Assembly (NCBI GenBank): GCA_900539755.1 | Contig: UQDC01000001.1 | Span: 124,001 to 188,000 of the forward strand | Source: an uncultured Alistipes sp. | Lineage (GTDB): Bacteria > Bacteroidota > Bacteroidia > Bacteroidales > Rikenellaceae | Reading direction: 5' to 3' | DNA: 64,000 nt | Part shown: one piece after another, positions 15,300-25,900 of the stretch | Layout of the letters: each line of letters opens with the position of its first letter | How positions within the stretch are numbered: position 1 is the stretch's first letter | Position numbers and translations under genes: made by a program | Notes under the pieces: model-generated | Databases searched by the model: none | What the model was told of the DNA's origin: nothing | Seen by the model: only the letters and a program-made list of their open reading frames with translations

Positions 15300-18017
15300 T
15301 TATTTTTTGAGGATTACGATATGACCACTGCAAGCTGGAATTTCGATTTCGTTGTTGAAATCGATCTCTCCGGCCGGTTGCAGTTCATTGATCTCCGGCA
15401 AATAGATTTGAGATGGGCGGAATCCGAGTTTGCGGGTGTCGATGCGAATGTGGCAACGTTGGGTAGAGTCATTGTCCCAGTTTGCTATCGCGAGAAGAGC
15501 CGCATCGTCACGTAGGTATGTTGTAACTGGGATCAACTCATTATTGCTGTTTACAGGATTGCGGCTGTCCCAGTACCCATACATTTTGGCTTGGTTAATG
15601 CCGAATGCATCAAGGGTTTTCCACATCGGGACGGGGTTGCCGCTCCAGGGGAGTCGAGGCAGCATACCGAACACCATACCCCGGTAAATATTGTGTGCAT
15701 CAAGCATTTCGCTCATCAATCCAAAGGGGATGCCGGACATCTCGACGAGCCAGAAGTCGAGCGGGTTGTCATCGCGGAAAATTTCACCGATCCAGAGTCC
15801 ATCCACATAGGGAAGGCGGTCGAGTGAGAGATTCAGAGAGTTGGCGAAACCGGCATATTGGTTCATGTGGTTCCAGGTGTGCATATCGACGGTGCGGAAT
15901 TTACTGTCTGCATCGAGGATACGGCGTGCGCGTCGCATGGTTTTACCGTCGAATGAGCAGTCGTCGATATAGATACCATCAATTCCCATGTTTTGGATCA
16001 TCCAGTTCAGACCCTCGAGGTAGTAGTTATTCCAGCGCGATACCGGATTGGTGATCACGGCAATATCGAGTTGTCCCTTGTATTTGCCGTCGAGGAAACC
16101 GGCATACCAGGCAGGAATGTAGTGTTTACGCAAGTTATGCTTCAACCAGGGTTTCGGCCCGTTCGGATAGATCAATGTGCGGGAATCGTTTCCTGGGCCA
16201 TCTTGGATGATTTCATCACCCAAGCTGCGCAACATCCAGAATTCTGGGGTTTTGACTGTGAGTTCCCGGCAGGTATAGTAGAGTCGTACCTTCAGATTCT
16301 CTTTGTGGGCACTGTCCAGAAAACGTTTCATGTCAGGCACCACTTCATCTACCATCGGGTAGTTGATATAGGGATATATGTCGGCTTTATGATGAACATT
16401 GATCCAGTGGGCGCCGGCATGCAGTGCACGCGGAATAAATGCATTGCTGGTATCTGCGTTGAGGTGGTAAGTGCGTGAATCGAAGTGCTTTGGCAGATCG
16501 ATTGGCTTGAGTGGTGTGATCAGCAGATCGAAGTTGAAATTGAGTTTTTCTCCAGCTTCGAGGCGGCGAGATCCACTGTATGCATTGACGCAAGTCGATT
16601 TTTTGTCAGGAGTGAGTGTGATACCGCCTTTGGCATCATTGCTCCAGGAGATGGGGTAGTTAAGTCGTCCAAAGTTGTAGTAAATGTTGACCAGTGGCCG
16701 TTTGTAGTTGATGTCTTTGAGGACGATCTGCATACCCGCGTTCACATTACCCAACCAGATTCGGTCTTGTTGCAGCATGGTATTCCATTTCCAGTTGTAG
16801 GTAGTATCAGGGCATTGTCCACCTTTCATGCCCAACCCCATAACATATTTTGCAGCATCATTCGTATAGTCAAAGACAGTTCGTATATCTTTGATTTCCA
16901 CACTTTGATCAGCCGTGACTTTCATTTGGTACTCGATAGAACCGTCGAATTGCATCTCGGCAAAGCAGTTAACGGTTACGTCTTCCCCCTTAAGTTCCAC
17001 TTTCCATTGCAGGCAGGCTGGAGTCTCTTTGATAAAATCGATTGCTGAAGGTTCCAATTTTTCAATACCTTGTGAGGTCTCGACAATGAATGCGATCGGT
17101 TTGGCCAGAACCCGGTTTGTAATTTCGGGATCGAGTTGGTTGGCCTGATCGTAATGGGTAATGATTTCTGCAGGCAATCCTTCGGGAGAGAGGGTTACGG
17201 ATCCACCCAGGTAGTTGATGGTTAATCCATTGCGGATTAGAGGAGTGTATGGTGCCGTTGGGGTTTCTGCAAAGCCTATTTTGGAGTTGAGCCAACTCAT
17301 ACGGCTTTTGCGCCAACTTTCGTTTCTTCCTCCGTTTTCCAGGACAGGACCTGAAACCTTCAAGGTGATGTCGATGATAGTTGGTTCAGCACTGTTTGCT
17401 TGTACAGAGGCTTTCCCCCGGTAGGTTCCTGATGCATTTTTAGGAATGTTTATACCACTCCACAATACTTGCAAGGAGCCTTGAGAAATATCGACCCGTT
17501 TGGTAAATGATTTACCGTCCGTTCCGATTCCACCTGTGTTGAAACATTGGATTGCGCTGCTGCTGATCTTCTCACCTTTTTCGTTGGTCAGGTCACCGAA
17601 AAGCAGGCGAACGTTATAAAGTGCTTTGTATGGGGCATAAATACCCAATTGCCAGGTATAGTACTCTCCAGGCTGAGCATTGGCTACCAGTACATTGCGT
17701 TCTGAGACGGGGCGTTCTGCCCAGATCATGGGGATGGAATCGCTACGACGTATCTCTTTATCTCGCAGTTCTGTAAAGCAGAAATAATCAGCTGCCGGAC
17801 GATCTTGAAGCAGCCAATACAATTTTTTAGGAGTGACCAATTCCAATTCGGTTGAGTCAATGAATTTTGAGCTGCTGCGGCGCAGGTCATTCATCGGATC
17901 GACAATGCCTTCAGCAGGCAGTGGTGGATCTGCGTCTTTGGCAGCAGCTGGGATCGGGGCCCAGTTATTCATGATGCCGACACTCAAAGCCAGTATAAAA
18001 AAACGGTTGATTGACAT
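15300..18017 (-). CDS. secreted DUF6067/GH123-like glycoside hydrolase
   Basis: A 905-residue exported protein (signal peptide about 1-26, ending PAAAK). The N-terminal 500 residues are beta-sandwich-like (QLGIYAPYKALYNVRLLFGDLT, IPKNASGTYRGKASV). From about 520 a TIM-barrel-like part follows: AGAHWINVHHKADIYPY, LKVRLYYTCRELT, and MGIDGIYIDDCSFDGKTMRRAR (678-697), where Asp686 and Asp687 are the obvious acidic pair. This matches proteins annotated as glycoside hydrolase domain DUF6067, related to the GH123 N-terminal clan. GH123 itself acts on beta-N-acetylgalactosamine; whether that applies here is unknown. Third gene of the operon, separated by 138 bases containing a perfect inverted repeat from the beta-helix gene. 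Confidence 0.75.
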   Translation of the reverse strand: MSINRFFILALSVGIMNNWAPIPAAAKDADPPLPAEGIVDPMNDLRRSSSKFIDSTELELVTPKKLYWLLQDRPAADYFCFTELRDKEIRRSDSIPMIWAERPVSERNVLVANAQPGEYYTWQLGIYAPYKALYNVRLLFGDLTNEKGEKISSSAIQCFNTGGIGTDGKSFTKRVDISQGSLQVLWSGINIPKNASGTYRGKASVQANSAEPTIIDITLKVSGPVLENGGRNESWRKSRMSWLNSKIGFAETPTAPYTPLIRNGLTINYLGGSVTLSPEGLPAEIITHYDQANQLDPEITNRVLAKPIAFIVETSQGIEKLEPSAIDFIKETPACLQWKVELKGEDVTVNCFAEMQFDGSIEYQMKVTADQSVEIKDIRTVFDYTNDAAKYVMGLGMKGGQCPDTTYNWKWNTMLQQDRIWLGNVNAGMQIVLKDINYKRPLVNIYYNFGRLNYPISWSNDAKGGITLTPDKKSTCVNAYSGSRRLEAGEKLNFNFDLLITPLKPIDLPKHFDSRTYHLNADTSNAFIPRALHAGAHWINVHHKADIYPYINYPMVDEVVPDMKRFLDSAHKENLKVRLYYTCRELTVKTPEFWMLRSLGDEIIQDGPGNDSRTLIYPNGPKPWLKHNLRKHYIPAWYAGFLDGKYKGQLDIAVITNPVSRWNNYYLEGLNWMIQNMGIDGIYIDDCSFDGKTMRRARRILDADSKFRTVDMHTWNHMNQYAGFANSLNLSLDRLPYVDGLWIGEIFRDDNPLDFWLVEMSGIPFGLMSEMLDAHNIYRGMVFGMLPRLPWSGNPVPMWKTLDAFGINQAKMYGYWDSRNPVNSNNELIPVTTYLRDDAALLAIANWDNDSTQRCHIRIDTRKLGFRPSQIYLPEINELQPAGEIDFNNEIEIPACSGHIVILKK

Positions 18018-18087
18018 ATCGTTATGATGTTTATTCAGGTTGATTCACTCCTTGGTTGTATTGTCCGGTTGATTTGTCTGAATTTTT

Positions 18088-18123
18088 GATCACATCTGTT
18101 GTTGAATGATGACAGATGTGATC
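18088..18123. repeat. 12-bp perfect inverted repeat inside the PUL operon
   Basis: GATCACATCTGT (18088-18099) and ACAGATGTGATC (18112-18123) form a perfect 12-bp stem around a 12-base spacer, between the beta-helix and DUF6067 genes. No T-run follows on the minus strand (A-tract instead), so it is not a normal terminator. It could be an mRNA stability element or a protein-binding palindrome. Confidence 0.7.
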
Positions 18124-18155
18124 TATTCAACATTCATCCGGGCATAATAAGGCTA

Positions 18156-20417
18156 TTATTTGTTTTGTCCGGATGTAGCTTGTTCAACTGTTTCGGGACA
18201 TATCTGTTTATCAGTCGTCTTGTTGCATTTGCCTCCATTGGAGAGGAATTGAGGACGTGGACCCACATGCGACATGTCGATCGGTTGGAATCCCAATTTT
18301 AGAGCCGGCGAGTCGGGTCTTAATCGAAAATCGTGGTTTTCAGGATCTACAAACATCGGATCGACATAGAGTGAGTGCAGGTCATGACCTTCAGCCTGCC
18401 ATTGCGTCCACGAGCGTCCTCCGAAATCCAGCTGGTCACGGGTCAGATTCGGATTGTAAAAGATGTTCCAGTCGCTGACATAGGTGATGTTGGTCTCGAT
18501 GGGGGGGGCGTAGGGGTTGGTGCTCATTTTGTAGCTGATGTTGTCCCATTTATACTCTTCGACCATCAGCTTGCCTTGAGTCCAATAGATGATATTCCCT
18601 TCGAAATAGGCGGTGGTGTGTTTTTCCTGTTTCGAGCGGGAGTATTGTTGCAGACGACCCATGGCAAAGATGTTGTTACGTACGGTCAAATCTTTGGCGT
18701 AGTGGATGTTGAAGGTGCCGTATTTGGTGTTATAAACAATATTGTTTTCGATTAACACTGAAGTGGAACCTTCGTCAGCATAGATTCCCCAACCACCATA
18801 GCGATTGGCATTTACATCATGGACTAAATTATTTCGCACGGCAGTTCCCGGAGAGAGCCCCAATGTGTAGATACCTCCCATATCCGATAGCAGGTTGTGG
18901 TATCCGATATCGTGAATGTGATTTTGCTCGATCAGATTGTTACGGGCTGCACTACGTTGATAACCCCAGGACCAACCGACCGAGATGCCGGTGTAGTCGC
19001 CATGGTGGATCAGATTGTGAGCGATTGTGTTGCAGTCGCTATGCATGACCAAAATTCCGACAGCGGAAGGGTAGGTGAGTCCGTAGTAAGCTATAGTGTT
19101 GTCACTGAAGGTGTTGTTCCCTGTTCGTAATGAGGGTAGGTTGCCTGGTTCGATTCCTCGCAGGCGGAACCCGCCGGCTGCCAGATTCTCAAGCTGGTTA
19201 CCACAAAAACGGTTGAAAGTGCACCCGTCGAACAACTCTACGGCAAACGTTCCCAGATTGTACAACTTACATTGCTCGATAGAGCAATGGCGGGTTCCGG
19301 TCATATCAATGCAAGCACTGACACTGGCACTGCCTTGTGAGTTGTTGCAATCACCCCATGGCAGATTGAAGTTGGTGTAGCCCATTGCAAGGTTGTGGAA
19401 ATTGACATATTCGACAAATTTGCCTTCACGCGGATTACCCTTGAATTGGATAAGTTTTTCGGTTTTCGGGGCAATTACTTCAGCTGTGGTAAGATCCTCT
19501 CCTGGCAGAGGCATGTAGTAGAGTCGTCCGGTTGAACGCTCAAGGACCCATTCTCCTGGTTGATCGAGTGTTTCGAGAATATTTTCAACGACGTAGCGGG
19601 CCAAATCCCCATGGAAGCCATCGCGGAACACTTTTCCGCTTGAGTAGCCAAAAGTGATACAATTCTTTTTACCGTCAATGGATTGGATGGGCAGGTGTGA
19701 GTCTGTCCAGTAGTGGTAGATGATTGCCTCTCCGTTTTCAGGGTGTTTCCATTTTGGATCAAGGTCCCCTTCACGATAGATAAATGAATCGCTGGGAACT
19801 TGATAGCTGCGCATGGAGGTGGTCGTATCGGTTGTGGCCGCTACTTCAAAAACACCTTGGTTGGGGGTGCGGGCACGACCTCTCACTTCTCCATTGACAT
19901 AGAGTTGGCGGAACCACCATTTCCCTTCTTGAACTTCCGGCAATGTGGTAACCCATATATCTCCTTTGTAACGTTTCCAGCCGTTGATACGTTCACCTCC
20001 GCTCAGGAGCACCTTCTCTCCCGGTAAAGCGGTGTAGGTAACCGGACAACGCTCGTTACCCGAATCTTCGTCAGTCAGCAGGAGCGGTTCGGTGATCGAG
20101 TAGGTTCCACCTTTTATATATATGGTGACCTGTTCGGTCAGTGTTCCTGTAGCTTTCAAATCGCGGACGGCCTGTTGAGCTCGCGTCAAGGTTTGAAATG
20201 GAGCCTGCAGACTGGTCCCAATATTTTGATCATTGCCGTTCGGTGCGACATAATATTTTTTTTCCGCCTGGACTTCCGTCCCCATCACCCCTAATGCAAA
20301 TAGAAGAACGAGTGCGGGACGAATGTTGCATCTAAATTGGGCATTTCGAGCGGTAATTTTGTTTTTGGCGTGGAATTGCCCACTTGTTGGAGTCTTCATA
20401 AATACGCGATGAATCAT
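18156..20417 (-). CDS. right-handed beta-helix enzyme, GH141-like
   Basis: A 753-residue secreted protein. The hydrophobic signal core lies late (residues 34-50, ending GTEVQA), after about 30 basic and polar residues, so the true start may be an internal Met such as codon 7. The mature protein opens with KKYYVAPNGNDQNIGTSLQAP and FQTLTRAQQAVRD, the standard entry of beta-helix glycosidases and lyases, followed by FRQLYVNGEVRGRART and many short turns (NNTFSDNTI, HDIGYHNL, IENNIVYNT) marking helix coils. This layout resembles GH141, known for alpha-L-fucosidase and xylanase activities, and some polysaccharide lyases. Substrate not readable. Shares its family with the plus-strand gene at 28499. 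Confidence 0.72.
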   Translation of the reverse strand: MIHRVFMKTPTSGQFHAKNKITARNAQFRCNIRPALVLLFALGVMGTEVQAEKKYYVAPNGNDQNIGTSLQAPFQTLTRAQQAVRDLKATGTLTEQVTIYIKGGTYSITEPLLLTDEDSGNERCPVTYTALPGEKVLLSGGERINGWKRYKGDIWVTTLPEVQEGKWWFRQLYVNGEVRGRARTPNQGVFEVAATTDTTTSMRSYQVPSDSFIYREGDLDPKWKHPENGEAIIYHYWTDSHLPIQSIDGKKNCITFGYSSGKVFRDGFHGDLARYVVENILETLDQPGEWVLERSTGRLYYMPLPGEDLTTAEVIAPKTEKLIQFKGNPREGKFVEYVNFHNLAMGYTNFNLPWGDCNNSQGSASVSACIDMTGTRHCSIEQCKLYNLGTFAVELFDGCTFNRFCGNQLENLAAGGFRLRGIEPGNLPSLRTGNNTFSDNTIAYYGLTYPSAVGILVMHSDCNTIAHNLIHHGDYTGISVGWSWGYQRSAARNNLIEQNHIHDIGYHNLLSDMGGIYTLGLSPGTAVRNNLVHDVNANRYGGWGIYADEGSTSVLIENNIVYNTKYGTFNIHYAKDLTVRNNIFAMGRLQQYSRSKQEKHTTAYFEGNIIYWTQGKLMVEEYKWDNISYKMSTNPYAPPIETNITYVSDWNIFYNPNLTRDQLDFGGRSWTQWQAEGHDLHSLYVDPMFVDPENHDFRLRPDSPALKLGFQPIDMSHVGPRPQFLSNGGKCNKTTDKQICPETVEQATSGQNK

Positions 20418-20485
20418 CGGATGATTATGTTAAATTATATTTACTAAATTCTATTCGGCAGCTATAAGTTGTACAGATATTAAAA

Positions 20486-22165
20486 TTAGAAATATCCGTG
20501 AGTTTTGACATCTCCATATTTGAGAGCAACTTCAACTCGCTCCACTACAAAATAGTTGTCGAGTGTCTGATCGACCATGCGGATGGTGTTTTCTCCTTGG
20601 TGGAGAGAACCGGCCGGGAGAATGAATGCATACATGCGATTTTCAGTTCGCATTCCCCGGTCTCGATCATAAAGTTCGACATATTCTGGTTTCTGTTCAG
20701 TGATCACCGTGTCGTTAACCTGAAGGTTGAAGTTTGCAGGACGATCGGTCCGCAAGAAGAGGATCATCTCTTCAGGCTGATTGTTTTGGAGGCTATCAGC
20801 GATGAAGAAAGAAAGAGTGGTTGCCCGGCCACTGCTCACTGTTGCAGGTAGTTGGGAGATCCCCAGAGCACGATAGGCATCGGTTACTCCATCTGACATA
20901 CAGTAAATTTTGTTACGGCCTTTCAGTGTTTCGAGCGTGCCGAGTTCGTGGAGTAATTCAGGAGTTCGGGTGCGTCTTACCTGTTCACCCTCTTCCAACA
21001 GTGGGGTGCCGTTGTGTTGACGATCGTACAAATCTCCAAAATAGTAGTTGAAAAGATAGATTCCATCGGCCCCTTGGCCCAGGATATGGGATGCCATACC
21101 TCGATACATCCCGTCCGAGTAGAATTCGCGGGGCAAATAGCCTCCGTCATCGATGGATGCATAAACAGGTATTTCGTTGTGTCCAAAATCTTTGCGGAAT
21201 TGTGCAACCGGAATACCCGTATCTCCTCGCCAGTGTACTCCGATTGTAACAAAGTCGATTAGGCCTTCATCAGCCCACTGTTTGACATCCAGGCCTTTAT
21301 CGAGTGCTCCATCAACGGTAACGGGTACACGTACGGCCAGTAAGATTTTGTGTCCACGTACTGCGGAAAGGGAGTCTATGGTTTGTTTGGTTTCGCGAAC
21401 CATTTCGGTGATCAGAGGTGCCTTCTCTCTTCCTTCTCCGGTCTTAAACAGCACGATAAAACGCATGAAATCCAATTCGTATCCATCGATCATGTCGTAT
21501 TTTTCGAGCTGTTCCTTGATTAAGTTTAGCTTGTGTTGCCGCACTTCTGGATATGAAAAATCAAAAGCCTGTCCGCTGTGCCAGCCTTGAGTGGTATCAT
21601 GTGTCCAGTATTCGGGATGTTCGAACCAGAAGTCAGGGAATGTTGCACGATTACCTGAGGCGGTATCGGCGAAATGCAAATCGTTCATTCGGAATGAGAT
21701 GAAGGTCTCCATTCCATGCATCTTTGCCCGTTCGAGTGAAGCTTTGATCACATCGGTTCCTTCCGCTTGAAGATTGCGGACGCTTTGACCTCCCAGTTGC
21801 CACAATTTTTTGATTGCGCTATCGGCATAAGGAAGAGTTCCGTTTAGGTCATCCCCGAAATACCTTCCATATTTGGAATCAGGATAATAGATAAAATCAC
21901 TGCCCGAACACATCATGAAGGTGGTTACTTGTGTCTTTCCATCAGGTGTTTGGGCTACCATATCCACATAACGGTCAATATCAGCTTTGTGAACGGGTTC
22001 GCCGCCGAACCAACGGTTCAAAAGCGCATCAGAACCATCGTTGTTATGAATAAGTCTGTATCGTTTGGACTGTTCTTGTGAAGAAGAATCGCAGCTGGTA
22101 GTGCTTATAAGCAGTAAGCCGCAGACGAGTGTTAATCCCAGAATTTGGGCTAATGTTCGGTTCAT
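20486..22165 (-). CDS. TIM-barrel glycosidase-like lipoprotein, first gene of PUL minus operon
   Basis: A 559-residue lipoprotein: the signal peptide ends in LLLISTTSC, with Cys25 as the likely lipidation site (the lipobox is relaxed). The main domain looks like a (beta/alpha)8 barrel of the putative glycosidase (GHL10-like) type: TTFMMCSGSDFIYYP, METFISFRMND, DGYELDFMRF with Glu230 and Asp232, HKILLAVRVPVT, IDFVTIGVHWRG and GADGIYLFNYYFGD. A C-terminal beta-domain carries FFIADSL, ADRP-like strands and ENTIRMVDQTLDN. I do not recognise a precise CAZy family. Being lipid-anchored and first in the operon, it may start cleavage at the cell surface (inference). A TATTTTTG box lies 40 bases upstream of its ATG. 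Confidence 0.65.
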   Translation of the reverse strand: MNRTLAQILGLTLVCGLLLISTTSCDSSSQEQSKRYRLIHNNDGSDALLNRWFGGEPVHKADIDRYVDMVAQTPDGKTQVTTFMMCSGSDFIYYPDSKYGRYFGDDLNGTLPYADSAIKKLWQLGGQSVRNLQAEGTDVIKASLERAKMHGMETFISFRMNDLHFADTASGNRATFPDFWFEHPEYWTHDTTQGWHSGQAFDFSYPEVRQHKLNLIKEQLEKYDMIDGYELDFMRFIVLFKTGEGREKAPLITEMVRETKQTIDSLSAVRGHKILLAVRVPVTVDGALDKGLDVKQWADEGLIDFVTIGVHWRGDTGIPVAQFRKDFGHNEIPVYASIDDGGYLPREFYSDGMYRGMASHILGQGADGIYLFNYYFGDLYDRQHNGTPLLEEGEQVRRTRTPELLHELGTLETLKGRNKIYCMSDGVTDAYRALGISQLPATVSSGRATTLSFFIADSLQNNQPEEMILFLRTDRPANFNLQVNDTVITEQKPEYVELYDRDRGMRTENRMYAFILPAGSLHQGENTIRMVDQTLDNYFVVERVEVALKYGDVKTHGYF

Positions 22166-22204
22166 TTTTAGTTTTTTTATTATAAGGTATAGTTATGTAG
22201 TGAA

Positions 22205-22212
22205 CAAAAATA
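22205..22212 (-). promoter_or_regulatory. candidate -7 box (TATTTTTG) of the PUL minus operon
   Basis: Full match to TAnnTTTG, 39 bases upstream of the first gene of the operon. No TTTG at the proper distance upstream was found, which would fit an activator-dependent promoter. Confidence 0.45.
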
Positions 22213-22838
22213 ACATTTAATTTCGATAGTTACATTTATATTGTTAATTGAATGGACCTTATTCTTGTTAGTATCCATTGCAGATATGCTCTTGATGGAG
22301 TAAAAGGGCAGCGAGAGGGGCTTCATGCAGGCGTTTATATGTGGCTTATATTATATAGGTCTGCCCTCTATTGTAACACACTGACCGACGGCTGAATTCA
22401 CTATTACGGTTTGATTAATGTGATGTTTGGTGGTAGGTTGGCCATATCTAGTTATGATTCATATAATATTTAGCTTATATATCATAGATAATCAATAACT
22501 TACTTCATATATATTATTTATGTTTTCATTTAGGGTTGTTTCAGGTAACTTTTTTCTCGTCATGCATAAGTTTTATGTTTCAAACCTTATATATAACAAA
22601 CAATATGTTATTTTATGTGTTAATTTAATATTTGTTGCAAAAATTCAAACAAACAGCCAGATGTGCTGAAAATAAAAATTAACGATTGATTAATGTTTCT
22701 GATGTGATTACCTATAAAAAGTGATATATCGCTATAATATATTGGTTGTCAATTAGATAATAATATTTTATGTGTTCGAAAGATGTCAAAAACTGTAATT
22801 TTGGGTCCAAAAATAAAAGGAATATTTTGCGGCTGGGC

Positions 22839-22868
22839 GTTTTTATTACAAAAAAACTTTTATATTTG
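22839..22868 (+). promoter_or_regulatory. candidate susCD promoter
   Basis: TATATTTG at 22861-22868 matches TAnnTTTG, with a T-rich weak -33 (GTTTTT at 22839-22844) 16 bases before it. This gives a leader of about 95 bases before the susC ATG at 22971. Confidence 0.5.
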
Positions 22869-22970
22869 TAGTTAGAAAACGAACGAATGAAGTGCCGAAG
22901 CAGCCCTAATTGGGTTGGTTTTGGTGTTTTTTCGAAGCGTCTATATTTTATTAACCTTAAACAATTAATT

Positions 22971-25900
22971 ATGAAAGGAACTCTACGTTTGTTTTTAACG
23001 CTGTGTATGGCAGTGTTAAGCATGACGCTGGTTCAGGCACAGGAGCGGACTTACTCCGGTGTTGTGAAGGGTAGTGATGGTTTGCCCATCATTGGTGCCA
23101 GCGTAGAGGTAGTGGGTACCACTGTTGGTACATCGACTGGCCTTGACGGTGATTTCACCATTCAGGCAAAACAGGGAAGCAAACTGAAATTCTCTTTCCT
23201 GGGAACTAAGTCGGTTACCGTAACTGCAGGTAGCACTACAACTATCAACGTTGTTCTTGAGGACGACGTGACCGGTTTGGATGAGGTCGTTGTACAGGCC
23301 TTCGGTACTGTTAAGAAAAAGGACTTGACCGGTTCTATCAGTACTATCGATTCTAAACTGATTAGCTCTCAGTCAAACTCAACCTTGACCAAAGCGTTGG
23401 AAGGTGCTGTTCCGGGTCTTCAGGTAGCATCTATCGAGGGTCAGCCTGGTATGGATGCCGGTATCCGTGTTCGTGGTATCGGTTCTGCTTCGCAGTCTAA
23501 CTCTAACGCGTTGATCGTTATCGATGGTGTACCTTACGAGAACACTTATGGTTATGGTAAGAACATCCTTTCTTCTTTGAACTCAAGAGATATTGAGTCA
23601 ATCTCTATTTTGAAGGATGCTGCTTCAACTGCATTGTATGGTTCTCGAGGTGCGAACGGTGTTGTATTGGTAACTACTAAGAAAGGTAAACAGGGTAAAG
23701 CCAGGATTACCTTCGAAGGTAAATGGGGTATCAACATGATCGCCAACAATGAACCTAATTTGGTTCGTGATGTAGAGACCAACTACGAAATGATGTGGGA
23801 AGGTATCTACAACTCAGTTCGTTATGGTTCTTCTTCTAAGTATACTACCAACTACCAGAACCCGAACATGAGTCACGAGGATGCAGCTCTGTTTGCTAGC
23901 CAGCACTTGTTCAACTTTACCGGTAGCACGACTACATTTAATAAACGTAGTGCATTGGGTAACTGGATGTATTACCGCGTTCCAGGTGCAAACTATGTAA
24001 CAACAGGTACAGGTACTAACCAGTCAGCAACTATGTTGGATGCATATTTGATCGATCCTGCGACTGGTAAAATGAACCCGAATGCTGAAAAATTGTACGA
24101 TGTTGACGATTGGCGTTCATTCGTTTTCAAACGTCGTTTCCGTCAGGAGTACAATGTGTCGGTAAGTGGTGCAACAGATAAGACAGACTACTTCATTTCA
24201 GCAGGTTATTTGTCAGATCCTTCATATATCGCCAACTCTAACTTTGAGCGTTACAATGTTCGTTCTAATCTCAACACTCAGATTACGAAATGGTTGAAGG
24301 CTGGTTTGAATATGTCTTATAGCCGTCGTTCTACTCAGTTGCAGAACGGTAGGTGGTCTTCTCGTAACATGGGTGCTGTTGTACAGAATGCCTTTACATG
24401 GGTTGGTTACTATATGCCGATGGCTTCAGCATGGCAGCGTGATTTGGATGGTAACTTCGTGTACGACAATAATGGTGATAAGGTAATGGTTCGCTATATG
24501 GATCAGCAGAAGTCAGCTCTGGGTGGTGTTGTTCCAAAATATCCCAGTGCATCTACTTCTGTTGGATATGACCTCCTTTATCAGATGGATTATTCAAAGA
24601 CTCGTTATATCCAAGATCAGTACACTACCACAGGTTATGTTGAAGCTAAATTCCTGAAAGACTTCACTTTCAATGCTCGTATGTCATTGGATCAGTCTTT
24701 CAACGAACGTGAGGCCTATCTGCCTAAGAAATATGGTGAATCTGCAGGTTCAGAGCAAGGTATGATGGGTCGTTTCAATTCGACTTATTATACAGTCAAT
24801 GCACAGCAGACTTTGAACTGGGCTCATGACTACGGTAAACACCATGTAGATGTATTGCTCGGTCACGAGTATGACTGGAACTTCGACAGAAGCATGAACT
24901 ACAAATCTTCTTATTCATTGTTCGACAAATGGGATGCTCCTGCTAACTTCATTTGGTTGAACAATGGTGGTACTTTCTCAAGCGTTGGTTATGGTATGAA
25001 CCGAATAGCATTGGAAGGTTATTTTGCTCGTGCTAACTACATCTTCGATAATAAATATTATCTGACTGGATCAGTTCGTGCCGATGGTTCTTCAAAATTC
25101 AAGGATGTTGACAAACGTTGGGGTGTATTCTGGTCAGTAGGTGCTGCTTGGCGTATCTCAGCTGAGGAGTGGATGCAGAATGCTTCTTCATGGTTGACTG
25201 ATTTGAAACTCCGTGCAGACTATGGTGTTACTGGTAACCAGAGTGGTATCGGTTATTATGCAGGATATCAGACTTGGTCTTATGGTGCTCTTGGTTACAG
25301 CTCTCCTGGTTCTTATAAGCCTACAGGTTGGAAACTTACTCAGGGTGCAACTGCAAATGACGCTATTTCATGGGAGAAGAGAAAGACCGTTGACGTAGGT
25401 CTTGATTTCCGTCTGTGGGATCGTTTCTATGGTACGTTGGATTGGTATCAGACCAACACTACTGATATGTTGATGCAAGCTCCTATCTCATTTGCAATGA
25501 CTGGTCAGACCTCTCTGCTTCAGAACTGTGGTGAGATTCGTACTCGTGGTTTCGAGTTCGATTTGGGTGTTGACATTATTAAGACTCCTAACACTACTTG
25601 GTCTTTCGCAGTTAATGGTGCTCATTACAAAGTTAAGACCATCTCAGTTCCTGAAACTATGATCAACATGGAGGATGCTCTGCACTCTAAAAAATGGTGG
25701 CAAGCAGGTCCAGATAACTGGAATGCACTGGGTGCTGCCGGTGGTGGATCAAACATGTTCGCATATCGTCGTTGGATCGGTGGTGACTACTACAACTTGG
25801 TTGCAGCTAAATATATGGGTGTAGATAAAGAAACAGGTCTGCCTTTGTTCGGCGCTTTGGTTACTGAAGCTAATCATTCTAAGTTCCCAGATGCCAATGT

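Larger units (their letters stand above)
22166..22970. other. 805-base AT-rich divergent control region of the PUL
   Basis: Separates the minus-strand enzyme operon from susC. It is visibly richer in A and T than its surroundings and has no credible gene; the minus-strand frame at 22712-23023 is a low-complexity chance reading. Recognised elements are TATTTTTG on the minus strand at 22205-22212 and TATATTTG on the plus strand at 22861-22868. The 650 bases between them are unexplained and are where a regulator or small RNA could act. Confidence 0.6.

Noticed and set aside
22712..23023. 103-codon minus-strand frame upstream of susC
   Set aside because: AT-rich low-complexity translation (many Ile, Tyr, Phe, Lys), crosses the susC promoter and its first codons.
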